Part shown: one piece after another, positions 21,233 to 30,393 of the stretch | Layout of the letters: every line of letters starts with the position of its first letter | Numbering within the stretch: position 1 is the stretch's first letter | Source of the DNA: Acidobacteriota bacterium | GTDB lineage: Bacteria; Acidobacteriota; Holophagae; Acanthopleuribacterales; Acanthopleuribacteraceae | Direction: 5' to 3' | Length of the DNA: 64,000 nucleotides | NCBI GenBank assembly: GCA_030066195.1 | Contig: JASJCB010000043.1 | Coordinates: 1 to 64,000 of the forward strand | Position numbers and translations under genes: made by a program | The notes under the pieces: generated by a model | What the model saw: the letters and a program-made list of their open reading frames with translations, nothing else | Told to the model about the DNA's origin: nothing | Databases searched by the model: none

Positions 21233-22522
21233 ATGAGAGTTTCCAATTACGAGTCCACCAGTATGATGACCGCCGCCAATCCCGGCATGCTCGATCGCTT
21301 CGCCCGCAAGACCCTGCTGCACCTGTTCGAGAACCTGTCCTACGGCAGGTTGGTGCTGAACGAGGGCGACAGCGTCTTTACCTTCGGCGATGAGGCGGAG
21401 GGCATCGGGCTTCAAGCGGAGATCAAGGTGAACGACCTGGCTTTTTATCGGCGCGTTTTGTTCGGCGGCAGCATCGGCGCCGCCGAGTCCTACATGGCCG
21501 GCGAGTGGGACACCCCGGGTTTGCCTTCCGTCGTTCGCTTGATGTCGCGCAACATGCAAGTTGTCGAGAGTATGGAGCGCGGCCTGGTTGCCCTGGTCAA
21601 CCCATTGCGCAAACTGGCCCATTTCTTCAAGCGCAACACCCGTAAAGGCTCCAAGAACAATATTAGCGCCCATTACGACCTGAGCAACGAGTTCTTCGCG
21701 TCCTTCCTCGATCGCACCATGATGTACAGTTCGGCCATTTTTCCCCACGAGAACGCCTCTCTGGAAGAGGCCTCGCGTTTCAAGCTGGAAACCATTTGCC
21801 GCAAACTGGATCTGGGTCCCAACGATCACGTGGTGGAAATCGGTACCGGTTGGGGCGGCTTTGCCGTTTACGCCGTGCAGCACTACGGCTGCAAGGTCAC
21901 CACCACCACCATCTCACAAGAACAGTATGATTTTGCCAAAGCGCGAATTGAAGCCGCCGGTTTGGAAGATCGTATCGAACTGCTGCTGAAAGACTATCGC
22001 GACCTTGACGGTGCCTATGACAAGCTGGTTTCCATCGAGATGATCGAAGCGGTGGGCCACCAGTTCCTGGATACTTATTTCGAGGTTTGCTCCCGGTTGT
22101 TGAAACCCGACGGCATCATGCTGATCCAGGCCATCACCATGCCGGATGATCGCTACGAATCGGCCTTGCAGGAAGTGGACTTCATCAAGAAGTACATCTT
22201 CCCCGGCAGCTTCATTCCCTCAGTGGGCGCCATGGTCGGCGCCATGGCAAGAGCTACCGATCTGCGCCTGGTCAACTTGACCGATCAAACCCGACACTAC
22301 GCCGAAACTCTGGCGTGCTGGACCAGGAACTTCCGGGCCAACAGCGGCAAGGTCATCGATGAGAATTTCGGTGAGGCCTTCCGGCGCATGTGGACCTACT
22401 ATTTCGGTTACTGCGAGGGCGGCTTCCGCGAACGCGTGATCGGCAGCGCTCAACTGGTCTTTGCCAAACCGCTGCACCGCGAAGCCCCCCTGTCCCTGAA
22501 ACCTCAAATCGTGGAAGCATAG
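21233..22522 (+). CDS. Cyclopropane-fatty-acyl-phospholipid synthase family methyltransferase (first copy)
   Basis: A 429-aa Cfa-family enzyme that should transfer a methyl(ene) group from S-adenosylmethionine to the double bond of an unsaturated phospholipid acyl chain. The N-terminal lipid-presenting domain (about 1-135) is present. The catalytic part has NNISAHYDLSNEFFASFLD, MMYSSAIF, SAM motif I VVEIGTGWGGFAV, CKVTTTTISQEQYDFAK, and the family signature SIEMIEAVGHQFLDTYF followed by VDFIKKYIFPGSFIPS. This is the full-length canonical form. AAAGAGG lies about 8 nt before ATG 21233. Works downstream of the desaturase encoded four genes earlier. Confidence 0.92.
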   Translation: MRVSNYESTSMMTAANPGMLDRFARKTLLHLFENLSYGRLVLNEGDSVFTFGDEAEGIGLQAEIKVNDLAFYRRVLFGGSIGAAESYMAGEWDTPGLPSVVRLMSRNMQVVESMERGLVALVNPLRKLAHFFKRNTRKGSKNNISAHYDLSNEFFASFLDRTMMYSSAIFPHENASLEEASRFKLETICRKLDLGPNDHVVEIGTGWGGFAVYAVQHYGCKVTTTTISQEQYDFAKARIEAAGLEDRIELLLKDYRDLDGAYDKLVSIEMIEAVGHQFLDTYFEVCSRLLKPDGIMLIQAITMPDDRYESALQEVDFIKKYIFPGSFIPSVGAMVGAMARATDLRLVNLTDQTRHYAETLACWTRNFRANSGKVIDENFGEAFRRMWTYYFGYCEGGFRERVIGSAQLVFAKPLHREAPLSLKPQIVEA

Positions 22523-22533
22523 GAGGAATTGAT

Positions 22534-23568
22534 ATGTTGACCGCCCTAATGAACCGAGGACTGTTACCCGACCAACTGATTCGCCTGGGTATCCGCCATT
22601 TGTTGCGCAAGCGCTTGGAAGAAGAAAACCGCGGTGGCTTGGAAGCCACCCAGGAACGCTTCAACAAGCTGCTGGAAACCCTACGCCAATCGCCTATAGC
22701 CGTTGACACCGACGCGGCCAACGAACAACACTACGAGGTGCCCGCGGCCTTCTATCAGAACGTGCTGGGCGGTCACCTGAAGTACAGTTGCGGCTATTGG
22801 GATGTGGATGTCAATAATCTGACCCAAGCCGAAGAACGCATGCTGGACCTGACCTGTAAACGGGCCGACCTGGAAGACAACCAGGACATTTTGGAATTAG
22901 GCTGCGGTTGGGGTTCGCTGAGCTTGTACATGGCCCGCAACTTCCCCAATTCGCGTATTACCTCGGTCTCCAACTCCAACAGTCAGCGCGAGTTCATCAT
23001 GCAACGCGCCCGAGAGTACGGCGTAGACAACCTGACCGTAATTACCCAAGACGTAAACTTCTTTGAAACGGACCAAAAGTTCGACCGCGTGGTCTCGGTA
23101 GAAATGTTCGAACACATGCGCAATTACCAGCACCTGTTGGACAAGATTGCGGGTTTTCTGAGAGATGACGGCAAGCTGTTCGTCCACATCTTCACCCACA
23201 AGGAATATGCCTACCTGTTCGAGGTGCGCGACGAAACCGATTGGATGGCCAAATACTTTTTCACCGGCGGCATCATGCCCAGCGACCACCTCCTGCTGTA
23301 CTTCTCCGACAACTTCGGCCTGGAAGAGCACTGGCGCGTCAACGGGCAGCATTACGAAAAGACCGCGGAAGCCTGGTTGGCCAATATGGACGCCTGCCGC
23401 GCCGAGATCATGCCGGTCTTCAAGGAATGTTACGGCGAGGACAAGGCCCGAACCTGGTGGGGCTACTGGCGTGTCTTTTTCATGGCTTGTGCGGAGCTAT
23501 GGGGTTACGAAAAGGGTAACGAATGGTTCGTCAGCCACTACCGCTTCCACAAACGTCCCGGGGCTTAG
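22534..23568 (+). CDS. Cfa-like SAM-dependent methyltransferase (second, shorter copy)
   Basis: A 344-aa relative of the preceding enzyme that lacks the N-terminal lipid-presenting domain of true Cfa. Recognisable parts are NEQHYEVPAAFYQNVLGG, LKYSCGYWD, SAM motif I ILELGCGWGSLSLYMAR, SVSNSNSQREFI and VSVEMFEHMRNYQHLLDKI. This pattern matches the Cfa-like/coclaurine N-methyltransferase-type subgroup rather than Cfa proper, so substrate may be a free or modified fatty acid or another small lipid. AGGAGGAATTGAT leads directly to ATG 22534, an excellent ribosome site. Last gene of the operon; a strong hairpin follows. Confidence 0.88.
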   Translation: MLTALMNRGLLPDQLIRLGIRHLLRKRLEEENRGGLEATQERFNKLLETLRQSPIAVDTDAANEQHYEVPAAFYQNVLGGHLKYSCGYWDVDVNNLTQAEERMLDLTCKRADLEDNQDILELGCGWGSLSLYMARNFPNSRITSVSNSNSQREFIMQRAREYGVDNLTVITQDVNFFETDQKFDRVVSVEMFEHMRNYQHLLDKIAGFLRDDGKLFVHIFTHKEYAYLFEVRDETDWMAKYFFTGGIMPSDHLLLYFSDNFGLEEHWRVNGQHYEKTAEAWLANMDACRAEIMPVFKECYGEDKARTWWGYWRVFFMACAELWGYEKGNEWFVSHYRFHKRPGA

Positions 23569-23585
23569 TCCCGATGAGCACCGAT

Positions 23586-23609
23586 GCGGAGACCCCGGCG
23601 GGTCTCCGC
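23586..23609. terminator. Bidirectional terminator hairpin between convergent genes
   Basis: GCGGAGACCC (23586-23595) pairs perfectly with GGGTCTCCGC (23600-23609) around a CGGC loop. It lies in the 51-nt gap between the convergent Cfa-like gene and the secreted Asp-box gene. On the plus strand a T-rich stretch (GGTTTATGGTTTTTT) follows after a few bases. Confidence 0.7.
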
Positions 23610-23619
23610 GGCTCCGGGT

Positions 23620-25989
23620 TTATGGTTTTTTGATGCGGGCGAAATAGACGTTTTGGTTGCGGCGGCCGGCGATGTCGTTGCCGCTGCAAATGTCCGATTC
23701 CAGGTTCAGGTCTCGCATGTCCGCCCAGACCGCGTAGGCGCTTTCACCATCGGCGGCCAAACCGATGTAATCGCCGATAAAACCGTAACCGTCGCAGTCG
23801 GCCGGCGCCTTGGTGCGGTCTTCAAAGATGAAGGGCCCGGGTTTCCAGTCCAACTCGTGCGGCGCTTCCACACTCCAGGGCTTGCGTTTGGGTTGGCCGT
23901 CGTCGCGCGTGAAGACCGGGTGTTGCGCGTACTGTGTTTCCGTGGTCAGCCGGATGGTGCGGATGTGACCCAGGGCCGTATCCATTTCAGCGTAATAGAC
24001 ATCGACGCCCGTGGGATGCGCGTTGCCCGTGAATCCGTCCGCGTGGCGCGAGTCGTACCAGAGTACCGAAACCCTACCGCCGGCTACAGCGATCGCCGGC
24101 ATGAACTGGTAGCCCGTACCCGGATAATCCACTTCGACCGGGCCTTCCCAGCTCTCGCCGGCGTCAGTAGAACGGCTGACGATGACCCTGGAACCGCCCG
24201 TGGTCAGGTCGTAGAAATGCGAAGCCAGGTAGAGGTATCCCGTATCGTGGTCCAACGCCGGCATGAAGAAGGAACTGTAGCGAAAACTGTTGTTGTTCCA
24301 GCCGTTTTGTCCCCACCAATAGTTGCCGGTCAGACGCGTGGGCAGGTAGGTCCAGTTCTCGTCGCGGCTGAGATGGTCGTAGAGCGCCTGAGTACCTTGC
24401 AGGCCCTCGATATCGGCCTTGAGCAGATCCAATTCCAGGAAACTGTTCTGGCCGCTGCCGTCGTCGCGGAAGTTGCGGAAGAGTACGTACAAGGTGCGGT
24501 TGCCGGTGCGCGGGTCGCGACCCACCAGGGGTTGATAAAACTGGGTTCTGGCGACCTGGTTAGTGGTCAGCGGCAGGCGAATCGGCTCCGCCATGGTGGC
24601 CGATCCGTCACCGGAAACCGCCACGTAGCCGCCGAACTGCCGGGTGGGTTCGGGTTGTTCTTCTGTTCCGGACGTAAATAGACGCCAGGCCAGAACGACG
24701 ATGGTTTCATCGGTGGGCGTATCTTGGGAGCAGGCGATCCAGTTCTTGTCGTTGAACAGGGTGTCGTCGTCTTCCAAACCCGCGAAATGAACCGTGCTCG
24801 CAACCAGATTCCCGTCCGGGTCGCGTCGCGCCATGGTGATCGCGCTGGGTTCGTAGAACAGGTTGGGGGCCTCAGGCCTCGCCTCGTAGGGCAGGCCGGT
24901 CGTGTAGATATTGCCGTCGCGATCCGTGGCCACCACCGGGTCCGACATATGGTCGAACCTGATCTCGGTTCCCGCCGCCTGTCCGAAACTGTCCAGGGTG
25001 ACCGCCTCCAAGCCCTGGTTGGGATCGGTGTCCAGGAACATGCGGTTTTGCCAGGTGTTGCCGCCGTCGCGAGAGAAATAGATGCCGTTCCACACGCGGG
25101 CGTTGTAGGTGGTGTCGTCGGTGGGGCCGTAGCGATAGTCCTTGGCGCAGGCCACCAACCGACCGTCGGGGGCCACATCGATCCAGACCTCGCCTTGGGG
25201 CATGTTGTTGATATCCGGCGCATCGGGGCCCAGGCTGAAGGGATCGGTAAAAGCTGTCGCGGTCGGGTTGTCGTTGTTCACTTTGACCACGGCGGGCTCC
25301 CACCTTGTCGCCTGGTTCACCCACAGGAATTCGGAGCCGGGCAGCGAGCCGCGCAGGGCCGTGATCGCCAGTTCCTGATCGGCGTGGATTTCATAGAAGG
25401 TATCGGGCGTATCCTCGAAGTTGTCGAAACCCGGACCGCCGATGACGAACAGATCCTTGGCCATGGGAGCCAGGGTCATGGCTTTCACGGTTTTGATTTC
25501 GCGAGCGGTTGTAAATTCGCGCTGCGTGACCCAAACATCGGCATCCGCATTACCGGTATTGACCACGGCGATGCCGTCGAAGACACGATTCCAATTACCC
25601 GGGAACAGGCGAAAGCGGGGAGAAACCTCCTGGCTTTCAGGCACATGGGCGGGACTGCCTTCACCGGCAATGGCCGCGTAGGCAATGGTTGCGTGGATAT
25701 CGCCCTCGATGACGATGTGGGACACGTCTTCCAAACCGGGGAAGAGTTCCTCGATGCTGAAGGAGCGGGTTTCGGTGTTGCCCAGACTACCGCGCGCCGG
25801 CGCCAGGGCCTGGCCGCTGCTGTTGTAGGGAGTCAGGGTGTAGTCCTGTTGGGCAACATCCGCATTTTCCAGGGTGACGGTAGAACTGAACCCGGCGCCG
25901 ACGCGGGTTACATGGGGGATCATGCGCATTTGGGCCCACAAGGGGGCGGTGAGCGTCAGTATAAATAAGGCAGATACCGGAACTTTCAC
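23620..25989 (-). CDS. Secreted Asp-box (BNR/sialidase-fold) repeat protein
   Basis: A 789-aa exported protein with a signal peptide (residues 1-19, ending PLWAQ). Residues about 20-200 look like beta-sandwich domains (VGAGFSSTVTLENADV). From about 250 on there are beta-propeller blades with Asp boxes, for example SRDGGNTWQN and STDAGESWEG, typical of the sialidase/BNR superfamily. The catalytic Arg triad of true sialidases cannot be confirmed by eye, so binding or glycan-degrading roles are both open. No lipobox or obvious sorting tail, so it is probably periplasmic or released. Preceded by a GGAGG-like site (AGGAAATTTAAGTG before ATG). Monocistronic. Confidence 0.75.
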   Translation of the reverse strand: MKVPVSALFILTLTAPLWAQMRMIPHVTRVGAGFSSTVTLENADVAQQDYTLTPYNSSGQALAPARGSLGNTETRSFSIEELFPGLEDVSHIVIEGDIHATIAYAAIAGEGSPAHVPESQEVSPRFRLFPGNWNRVFDGIAVVNTGNADADVWVTQREFTTAREIKTVKAMTLAPMAKDLFVIGGPGFDNFEDTPDTFYEIHADQELAITALRGSLPGSEFLWVNQATRWEPAVVKVNNDNPTATAFTDPFSLGPDAPDINNMPQGEVWIDVAPDGRLVACAKDYRYGPTDDTTYNARVWNGIYFSRDGGNTWQNRMFLDTDPNQGLEAVTLDSFGQAAGTEIRFDHMSDPVVATDRDGNIYTTGLPYEARPEAPNLFYEPSAITMARRDPDGNLVASTVHFAGLEDDDTLFNDKNWIACSQDTPTDETIVVLAWRLFTSGTEEQPEPTRQFGGYVAVSGDGSATMAEPIRLPLTTNQVARTQFYQPLVGRDPRTGNRTLYVLFRNFRDDGSGQNSFLELDLLKADIEGLQGTQALYDHLSRDENWTYLPTRLTGNYWWGQNGWNNNSFRYSSFFMPALDHDTGYLYLASHFYDLTTGGSRVIVSRSTDAGESWEGPVEVDYPGTGYQFMPAIAVAGGRVSVLWYDSRHADGFTGNAHPTGVDVYYAEMDTALGHIRTIRLTTETQYAQHPVFTRDDGQPKRKPWSVEAPHELDWKPGPFIFEDRTKAPADCDGYGFIGDYIGLAADGESAYAVWADMRDLNLESDICSGNDIAGRRNQNVYFARIKKP

Positions 25990-26246
25990 TTAAATTTCCT
26001 CCACTTATTTGGTGTCACTCTCCCAAGGGAATAAGGGCCCGGAGCCAGTTTTGCCGGACATGTAAATAATGCAGCACTTTTAAGTTTAAACGAATGCGGC
26101 ATAAAAAGGACTGGGAAGTCTTCAGTTGTTCTGCTCGGTCCTCATGGAATCGCCTGGAGGAGTCCTTGGAAATCTTCCCCGAGCGCACCGGTAATCTTCA
26201 GCCGGTTGGATGATGCGGCGCGCCCGGGGTAGATCGATGATTTCGG

Positions 26247-26516
26247 TTACCTTTTCCTCCTTGCGTGCCGATCGGGCGGGTTTTCCGGATCTTCTTTCCG
26301 GCAGGTGTCGTCCCGTTCGATGATTTCGCGTAACTCCGGCGGCAGGTCCTCGTCGCCGAATTCCGAAAAGGCGGCCTCGGCCTCTACATCTTCGTGTCTG
26401 ATCGTGGTTTCCGGCGGGAAGACGACCACCACCGCTACCGGACCCTCGGTTTCCGGGTAGGTATAGTGGAAGTTGACCCGGCCCTCCTCGTAGATTCCAT
26501 GAATGGCTTCCATCAT
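26247..26516 (-). CDS. Small conserved-looking protein coupled to comM
   Basis: An 89-aa protein. Its first 35 residues (MMEAIHGIYEEGRVNFHY, then VAVVVVFPPE) look like the small beta-rich antitoxin-like fold of the AF2212/DUF104 type, in which a short strand-turn-strand precedes a regulatory tail; the rest is acidic then basic (ending RHARRKR). Its ATG overlaps the comM stop by 4 nt (26513-26516), with the GGAGG of comM's last codons as ribosome site, so it is co-translated. No toxin gene lies next to it, so the antitoxin reading is weak. Confidence 0.6.
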   Translation of the reverse strand: MMEAIHGIYEEGRVNFHYTYPETEGPVAVVVVFPPETTIRHEDVEAEAAFSEFGDEDLPPELREIIERDDTCRKEDPENPPDRHARRKR

Positions 26517-28060
26517 CCCTTCACCTCCGGCGCTTTGATGGGTTTTTGGTCCATTTGCCGGTACCTGAGAGCTTCCATCAGATGCTTCTCATTGATGGCC
26601 TCGCTTTTCTCCAGGTCGGCGACGGTGCGCGCGATCTTCAGAATCTTGTCATGAACCCGGGCCGAACAACCCATCTGCTGGATCTTCTCATCCAGCAAAT
26701 CGGCCATATCGTCGCTCAGGGCACAGTGCTGACTCACCTGGGACGGCGACATGGCGGCATTGGTGACCAGCGAGGACTCAAAACGCCGTACCTGGGCCGC
26801 GCGAGCGTCTTCCACACGGGACCTGATGCGTTCGCTGGACTCGGCCGAGGGCAGGCGGCGGATAACCGACATGGCGAGCGCGGGCACCTCCACGTGCAGG
26901 TCGATGCGATCCAGTAAAGGGCCGGAAATACGCGACCGGTAGCGGTAGACTTGGATATCGCTGCACAGACAGACATGACGTTTATCGCCCATCCAGCCGC
27001 AGGGACAAGGGTTCATGGCGGCAATCATGAGGATATCCGCCGGGAAGGTGAGTTGACAGGAGGCTCTACTGATGGTGACCTCGCGATCCTCCAGGGGTTG
27101 CCGCAACACTTCCAGAACCTGGCGGGGGAATTCCGGGAATTCGTCAAGGAAAAGCACGCCGCGATGAGCCAGGGTGACTTCACCGGGCCTGGGTTTTCCG
27201 CCGCCGCCGACGACAGCGGCCGGTGAGGCGGTGTGATGGGGCGCCCGGAACGGCCTGCGCAGAACGGGTTGCCCGTTGACGGCCAGTTTCCCGGCGCAAC
27301 TCCAGATCCGCGTGATTTCGATGACCTCTTCGCTGGTCAAATTGGGCATGATCCCCGGTAATCGCTTGGACAACATGGACTTTCCCGAACCGGGAGGACC
27401 GAAGAGCAACACATTGTGACCCCCGGCAGCGGCAATTTCCAACACGCGTTTGGCAGCCGCCTGGCCTTTGACATCGCGAAAGTCGGGTCCTTTGCGTTTG
27501 GGCAGGTAATCGAGACCCGGCGTTTGGATCGGCTTCAGGTCTTTCTTTCCGCGCAGGAAGTGGGTCAGGTCGGCCAGGGTGTCTATCGGAAAGACTTTGA
27601 CCTTGCCTGACAGCGCCGCCTCTGAGCCGTTCGCACGCGGCACCACGATGGAATGACAGCCCTCGGACCGGGCACACTCGGACATGGCCAGCACGGAACG
27701 CACGGCGCGCAGACTGCCGTCCAGCGCCAACTCGCCCATGAACATGACACCTTCCAACCGGTCGGGCGGAATCAACCCGCGAGCCGCGAGGATACCCACG
27801 GCCATGGGCAGGTCGAAACCCGCGCCTTCCTTGGGCAGGTCCGCCGGGGCCAGGTTGATGACGACCTCTAATTGATCCAGGGCATAACCGCTGTTGGTAA
27901 TCGCCGGAATCAAACGATCTTTGGATTCGCGGGTTGCTGTATCGGGCAAGCCCACGATGGAAACGGAAACTCGTTGACCGCCGGGTCGAACGTCGACCTC
28001 GACGGTAATGGGAACAGCCTTGACCCCCAAGGGGCAGGCACATAAAACGCGACGAATCAT
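26513..28060 (-). CDS. comM: ComM/YifB-type AAA+ helicase (Mg-chelatase-like)
   Basis: A 515-aa protein of the ComM/YifB family. ComM is a hexameric DNA helicase that extends branch migration during integration of transformed DNA. The N-terminal Lon-substrate-like domain (about 1-170, VDVRPGGQRVSVSIVGLPDTATRES) is followed by the AAA+ core: Walker A GPPGSGKSMLSKRLPGI, Walker B GVLFLDEFPEF, the inserted Cys cluster (AAMNPCPCGWMGDKRHVCLC), and the lid domain. Full length and intact. With the TfoX_C gene elsewhere in the window it fits, but does not prove, natural transformability. The 424-nt gap upstream (28061-28484) holds its promoter and no other gene that I can support. Confidence 0.93.
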   Translation of the reverse strand: MIRRVLCACPLGVKAVPITVEVDVRPGGQRVSVSIVGLPDTATRESKDRLIPAITNSGYALDQLEVVINLAPADLPKEGAGFDLPMAVGILAARGLIPPDRLEGVMFMGELALDGSLRAVRSVLAMSECARSEGCHSIVVPRANGSEAALSGKVKVFPIDTLADLTHFLRGKKDLKPIQTPGLDYLPKRKGPDFRDVKGQAAAKRVLEIAAAGGHNVLLFGPPGSGKSMLSKRLPGIMPNLTSEEVIEITRIWSCAGKLAVNGQPVLRRPFRAPHHTASPAAVVGGGGKPRPGEVTLAHRGVLFLDEFPEFPRQVLEVLRQPLEDREVTISRASCQLTFPADILMIAAMNPCPCGWMGDKRHVCLCSDIQVYRYRSRISGPLLDRIDLHVEVPALAMSVIRRLPSAESSERIRSRVEDARAAQVRRFESSLVTNAAMSPSQVSQHCALSDDMADLLDEKIQQMGCSARVHDKILKIARTVADLEKSEAINEKHLMEALRYRQMDQKPIKAPEVKG

Positions 28061-28484
28061 AACAACTCCTTACCGATGAGTAAGGAGAGACTCCCGCGAC
28101 GGGTTGGCAAAGGTATAGACGAAAGCGCGGCGAAAAGGTTTCGCGTGAACGAGCGGCAGCGGATGGCGGCAGCACAAAGACCAGAACGACGTAGGAGGCC
28201 CGGGTTCCACCGACATTCAATCGATCGCAGTCATACAAGCCACTATTGGGCAGGCGTTTAGCTGGAGTCCGCGGAGGGCGTCAGCCGCTTCTCTTTGTCT
28301 ATGTTAGGAAAACTATCCGACTGCCGGGGGTTTTACAAAAACAAGGAAGAAGGACTCTTCACCGTCGCAGAAAAATGATTGAATGTCACCGACCAAAATG
28401 GTAGCATGCGCAAGATCTTTTACCCGTGCTTGGGAGCTTTTTCCCTAAAAACATATATTCTAAAATGTGGTAAGTGGGGGGTCA

Positions 28485-29423
28485 ATGCGTATTTTCTTAC
28501 TTATGATGTGTTTTGCCGTATCGCCTGCTGTATATGCCGACATCTGTCGCTGGGAGTGTCGTTGGATTACCATCGATGGTATCCCGGCTTATGAATGTAA
28601 ACTGATCTGCGAGGCCCCGGATGAGGACTTCCTCGATCCATCTCCGGATATCGATCCTCCGTTGCCCGGGGGCGAGGCCGGCCAATGCAAAGGTTACATT
28701 AAAGAAAAACAATTCAGAATGTACGACGACAACGGTAATGCGGAGGACGTACCGTCGTTGGGCAAATGGACGAACAAGTTTAAGTTAAATGTTCACCTAA
28801 GCCAATATTTTGCGGAAATTTCCGGAACCTTGACCTATACTACGGGCCCCAACAAAAATGCCACGCAGACGTTGAGAACCGGAGACAATATCGTGGACTT
28901 TCAAACAGACGGCCATGATCGTGTAGGAACATGGTCCTACAACGCAACCGCAACCGTTGACTGCAATACAAGTCAGCATATCAAGCAGGTCACGCCGCTC
29001 AATCACTCAATGACGATGTATCCATCTACCAGGATTGTAGAAATTGCCGATACACCTTACCATGTATCGGAGCTTTCAGCATCGGAATACACCCCTGCCC
29101 TACTGGATCAGGTGCTTTGTGGATCAACTGACCGCACGCTGGGTGACAAAGGTGAAATAACCTACAAATGGAAAGCGAGTTCTCATATTGCAAGTCTCGT
29201 AGATGTGGAGGTGGGTGCCGATCACAAAAAGTCATACGATTACAGCAAGACCATTCCCGCGGGTAGGAGAGCATGGCTCTGGAAGAGAAAGTACTATGCC
29301 AATTTCAATGTAACTTCCTATGGCTATGAATTCGACGGTCAACAAACACCCACCATTACCGAAGGAACCATTGAGAAAGAATTTGAAGAGCTGGAAGATA
29401 CTGAAGAGGTGTGTAATCAATGA
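28485..29423 (+). CDS. Secreted protein of unknown function, Cys-rich N-terminus
   Basis: A 312-aa protein with a clear signal peptide (MRIFLLMMCFAVSPAVYA). The mature N-terminus has four Cys in about 25 residues (ICRWECRWITIDGIPAYECK, then LICEAPDED), likely disulphide-bonded in the periplasm, and a Pro/Asp-rich linker. The remaining part is beta-rich and polar (tracts such as KNATQTLRTGDNIVDF) with two further Cys near the C-terminus. I recognise no family. ATG 28485 has GGGGG about 6 nt upstream. The base composition is more AT-rich than the housekeeping genes, suggesting recent acquisition. Overlaps the next gene by 4 nt (ATGA), so the two form a unit. Confidence 0.65.
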   Translation: MRIFLLMMCFAVSPAVYADICRWECRWITIDGIPAYECKLICEAPDEDFLDPSPDIDPPLPGGEAGQCKGYIKEKQFRMYDDNGNAEDVPSLGKWTNKFKLNVHLSQYFAEISGTLTYTTGPNKNATQTLRTGDNIVDFQTDGHDRVGTWSYNATATVDCNTSQHIKQVTPLNHSMTMYPSTRIVEIADTPYHVSELSASEYTPALLDQVLCGSTDRTLGDKGEITYKWKASSHIASLVDVEVGADHKKSYDYSKTIPAGRRAWLWKRKYYANFNVTSYGYEFDGQQTPTITEGTIEKEFEELEDTEEVCNQ

Positions 29424-30265
29424 AGATAAGAATCATCATTTTGGTAACTCTCTTTGTTACAGCGTGCTTTCCATCATTGGCCGGTGATGAAATTCAAGAG
29501 AAGCGCCAACTGGTTCTCGACATTGCACGTGCAGATATCGCCCAGATGGAAGTAAAAGCCCGCTATGAAAAAGCGCAAGAGATGTCCACAACCATCAATG
29601 AACTCCACCGACTGACTATTCAAGCCTATCGGGATGGGAAAATGACGGCTGCCGAAGCGGGATACCTCATGGATTTCGTCTACATGCACCTTGCCAATTA
29701 CCTGGCTTCCATCGGTGAAACCGAAAACGCGGTTCAAAGCCTGGACTATAGTTCCCGTTTCTACCGGAACTCTTCCCTGGAAGCCGGTCGTCATGTGCAA
29801 AAGGGTTGGATTCTTCGTAATAATCCTGAATACGGCATTCTGGTTCTGGAGGAGTATTTGGGCAGAAAAGAGTTCATGGTCGGCTCCCCTCAAAAGACAG
29901 CCGCTGACGCGGACATCTTCATCAACCTGGCCCGGTTTTACAATAGAGTGGGTCGTCTGGAGGATGCCGCCGATACCTATGAAACATTTCTCGAGTGGGC
30001 TGAAAGCAGCATGGACTACAATGACCTGTTGACCTTCGACGTTAATCCCCTTGCCATTTTGTCCGAGTTTCAAGCTTCGAATTCCAATGGCAAAGGCCGC
30101 TATAACCAAAGCCGCCTGAAAGCGATGAAACGCGTCTTTGAAAAGCATCAAATAAAACAGAAGCCTCATCCCCAGGAAAAACACCGTGCGCGCAAGGAAC
30201 AATCTCAGCTAGACGACAGCGTCTATGAAAAAAACTTCCTTCGCCACATTGGTGAATTAAACTAA
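29420..30265 (+). CDS. Exported helical protein, paralogue A
   Basis: A 281-aa exported protein. The N-terminus MKIRIIILVTLFVTACFPSLAG holds a lipobox-like VTAC at residues 13-16, so it may be a lipoprotein; cleavage after SLAG is an alternative. The mature part is largely alpha-helical with TPR-like character (ADADIFINLARFYNRVGRLEDAADTYETFLEW). It is clearly related to the gene that follows at 30394: shared landmarks include INELHRL/INELHDL, LMDFVY/LMDFVF, LDYSSRFYR/LDYSARFYR and the C-terminal FLRHIGELN/FKKHIAALG. Function unknown. Coupled to the preceding secreted protein by an ATGA overlap. Confidence 0.65.
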   Translation: MKIRIIILVTLFVTACFPSLAGDEIQEKRQLVLDIARADIAQMEVKARYEKAQEMSTTINELHRLTIQAYRDGKMTAAEAGYLMDFVYMHLANYLASIGETENAVQSLDYSSRFYRNSSLEAGRHVQKGWILRNNPEYGILVLEEYLGRKEFMVGSPQKTAADADIFINLARFYNRVGRLEDAADTYETFLEWAESSMDYNDLLTFDVNPLAILSEFQASNSNGKGRYNQSRLKAMKRVFEKHQIKQKPHPQEKHRARKEQSQLDDSVYEKNFLRHIGELN

Positions 30266-30307
30266 TAAAGTCACATGTTTAACAACATCTAACCACACAC
30301 GTTCAAC

Positions 30308-30334
30308 GAAGCGGCGTCTCATCGGCGCCGCTTC
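30308..30334. terminator. Hairpin between the two paralogous genes
   Basis: GAAGCGGCG (30308-30316) and CGCCGCTTC (30326-30334) form a perfect 9-bp stem with a 9-nt loop. No T-run follows; instead a TATAAT lies at 30339-30344, about 50 nt before the next start, so the site may combine a stop for the upstream unit and a promoter for the downstream paralogue. No matching -35 box is obvious. Confidence 0.4.
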
Positions 30335-30393
30335 ATCGTATAATGAGCGTGACAAGTCCCATGTGGGCTTTTCGCCTGCTCAAAGGAGAAAGA

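Noticed and set aside
26247-26516. Toxin-antitoxin antitoxin
   Set aside because: No toxin partner next to it; the fold hint is weak, so left as an unknown small protein.
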